Positions 14,478 to 14,649 of a DNA stretch of 14,649 nt are shown one piece after another. The notes beneath the pieces were generated by a model. It was not told the origin of the DNA. It did not search any database and saw only the letters and a program-made list of their open reading frames with translations. Position 1 is the stretch's first letter; each line of letters begins with the position of its first letter. The stretch lies in assembly GCA_014804285.1 (NCBI GenBank), contig JAAVAA010000018.1:1-14649 (forward strand). The letters are read 5' to 3'. The DNA comes from Lachnospiraceae bacterium (GTDB lineage: Bacteria; Bacillota; Clostridia; Lachnospirales; Lachnospiraceae). Position numbers and translations under genes: made by a program.

Positions 14478-14498
14478 CGCACTTTAATGTGCGTACTT
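14472..14498 (+). promoter_or_regulatory. Hairpin upstream of the flavodoxin-like gene
   Basis: AAGTA-T-CGCAC (14472-14482) pairs with GTGCG-TACTT (14489-14498) around the loop TTTAAT, ten base pairs with one bulged T. No T run follows, so an operator or a regulatory stem is as likely as a terminator. It ends right at the candidate -35 of the next gene. Confidence 0.45.
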
Positions 14499-14524
14499 GT
14501 AATCTGTTTAGCTCGTGCTAATAT
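14497..14524 (+). promoter_or_regulatory. Candidate promoter of the flavodoxin-like gene
   Basis: TTGTAA (14497-14502, 4/6) is followed after 16 bases by TAATAT (14519-14524, 4/6), which is preceded by TG at 14516-14517 as an extended -10. An overlapping TATCAT at 14522-14527 is an alternative at 19 bases. The leader to the ATG would be about 65 bases. Confidence 0.4.
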
Positions 14525-14596
14525 CATAATAAGAACTGCAAAACGAGTCAGGGCAGTAAAAGATAAATAATAACAGAGTAAAGGAGAAAACATTTT

Positions 14597-14649
14597 ATGA
14601 GTAAGAAAATTGTTGTGATCACAGGAAGCCCGAGAAAAAATGGAAACAG
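14597..14649 (+). CDS. Flavodoxin-like NAD(P)H oxidoreductase, N-terminal fragment
   Basis: Only 17 codons are in the window: MSKKIVVITGSPRKNGN, then the window ends. The GSPRKNGN turn after a first hydrophobic strand is the FMN-phosphate loop typical of flavodoxin-fold NADPH-dependent FMN reductases and iron-sulfur flavoproteins of clostridia. AAGGAGA (14581-14587) lies 9 bases before the ATG. It is separated by 197 bases from the exporter, with its own candidate promoter and repeats, so it is probably a separate unit. Which member of the family it is cannot be decided from this fragment. Confidence 0.75.
   Translation, partial: MSKKIVVITGSPRKNGN

Noticed and set aside
1..14649. CRISPR arrays, tRNA or rRNA genes, insertion sequences, prophage genes
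   Set aside because: I saw no regular spaced repeats, no transposase or integrase, and no tRNA or rRNA-like sequence in any gap; the gaps are all under 200 bases.

Overview
The window looks like a chromosome piece from an anaerobic, low-to-mid GC Gram-positive gut-type bacterium, most likely Lachnospiraceae or a close clostridial relative. This rests on the strong purine-rich Shine-Dalgarno sites, GTG and TTG starts, an oxygen-sensitive glycyl radical enzyme with its activase, and a TPR protein of a kind I associate with that family. The taxonomic call is inference from style; there is no rRNA or marker gene here.

Layout: (1) 1-2143, the possible tail of an unseen gene, then a 681-residue TPR protein on the + strand. 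(2) 2185-3039, an AraC-type regulator on the - strand, separated by a 169-base divergent promoter region from (3) a + strand catabolic operon at 3209-8009: ROK sugar kinase, NanE-like sugar-phosphate 2-epimerase, a glycyl radical enzyme (GRE) with dehydratase/lyase-type Cys-x-Glu, and its radical-SAM activase. After 56 bases, which hold an inverted repeat and a TATAAT box, a GH94-like phosphorylase follows at 8066-10300. (4) 10374-14399, a MarR-type regulator and two ABC exporter half-subunits, preceded by a near-consensus promoter embedded in three GTTG-N6-CAAC operators. (5) 14400-14649, an intergenic region with GTAAGTAT repeats and a hairpin, then the first 17 codons of a flavodoxin-like oxidoreductase.

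The main point of interest is region 3. The gene order suggests one cytoplasmic pathway: a phosphorylase splits an imported glycoside, the ROK kinase phosphorylates a released sugar, the NanE-like enzyme inverts C2, and the GRE performs radical C-O (or other) bond cleavage. I know of no described pathway with this combination. The closest precedent I recall is the E. coli YbiW/PflD 'anhydroglycolysis' route acting on 1,5-anhydrohexitol 6-phosphates. The epimerase diverges from canonical NanE around its sugar-binding loops, and the activase lacks the usual extra cluster domain, so the real substrate is open. The window contains no transporter, aldolase or dehydrogenase for this pathway.

Region 4 is a self-contained drug or toxic-compound efflux cassette. 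Its two ATPase subunits are asymmetric: one carries the degenerate Walker B and switch residues, the other a degenerate signature. Sampled rows suggest it is richer in GC than region 3.
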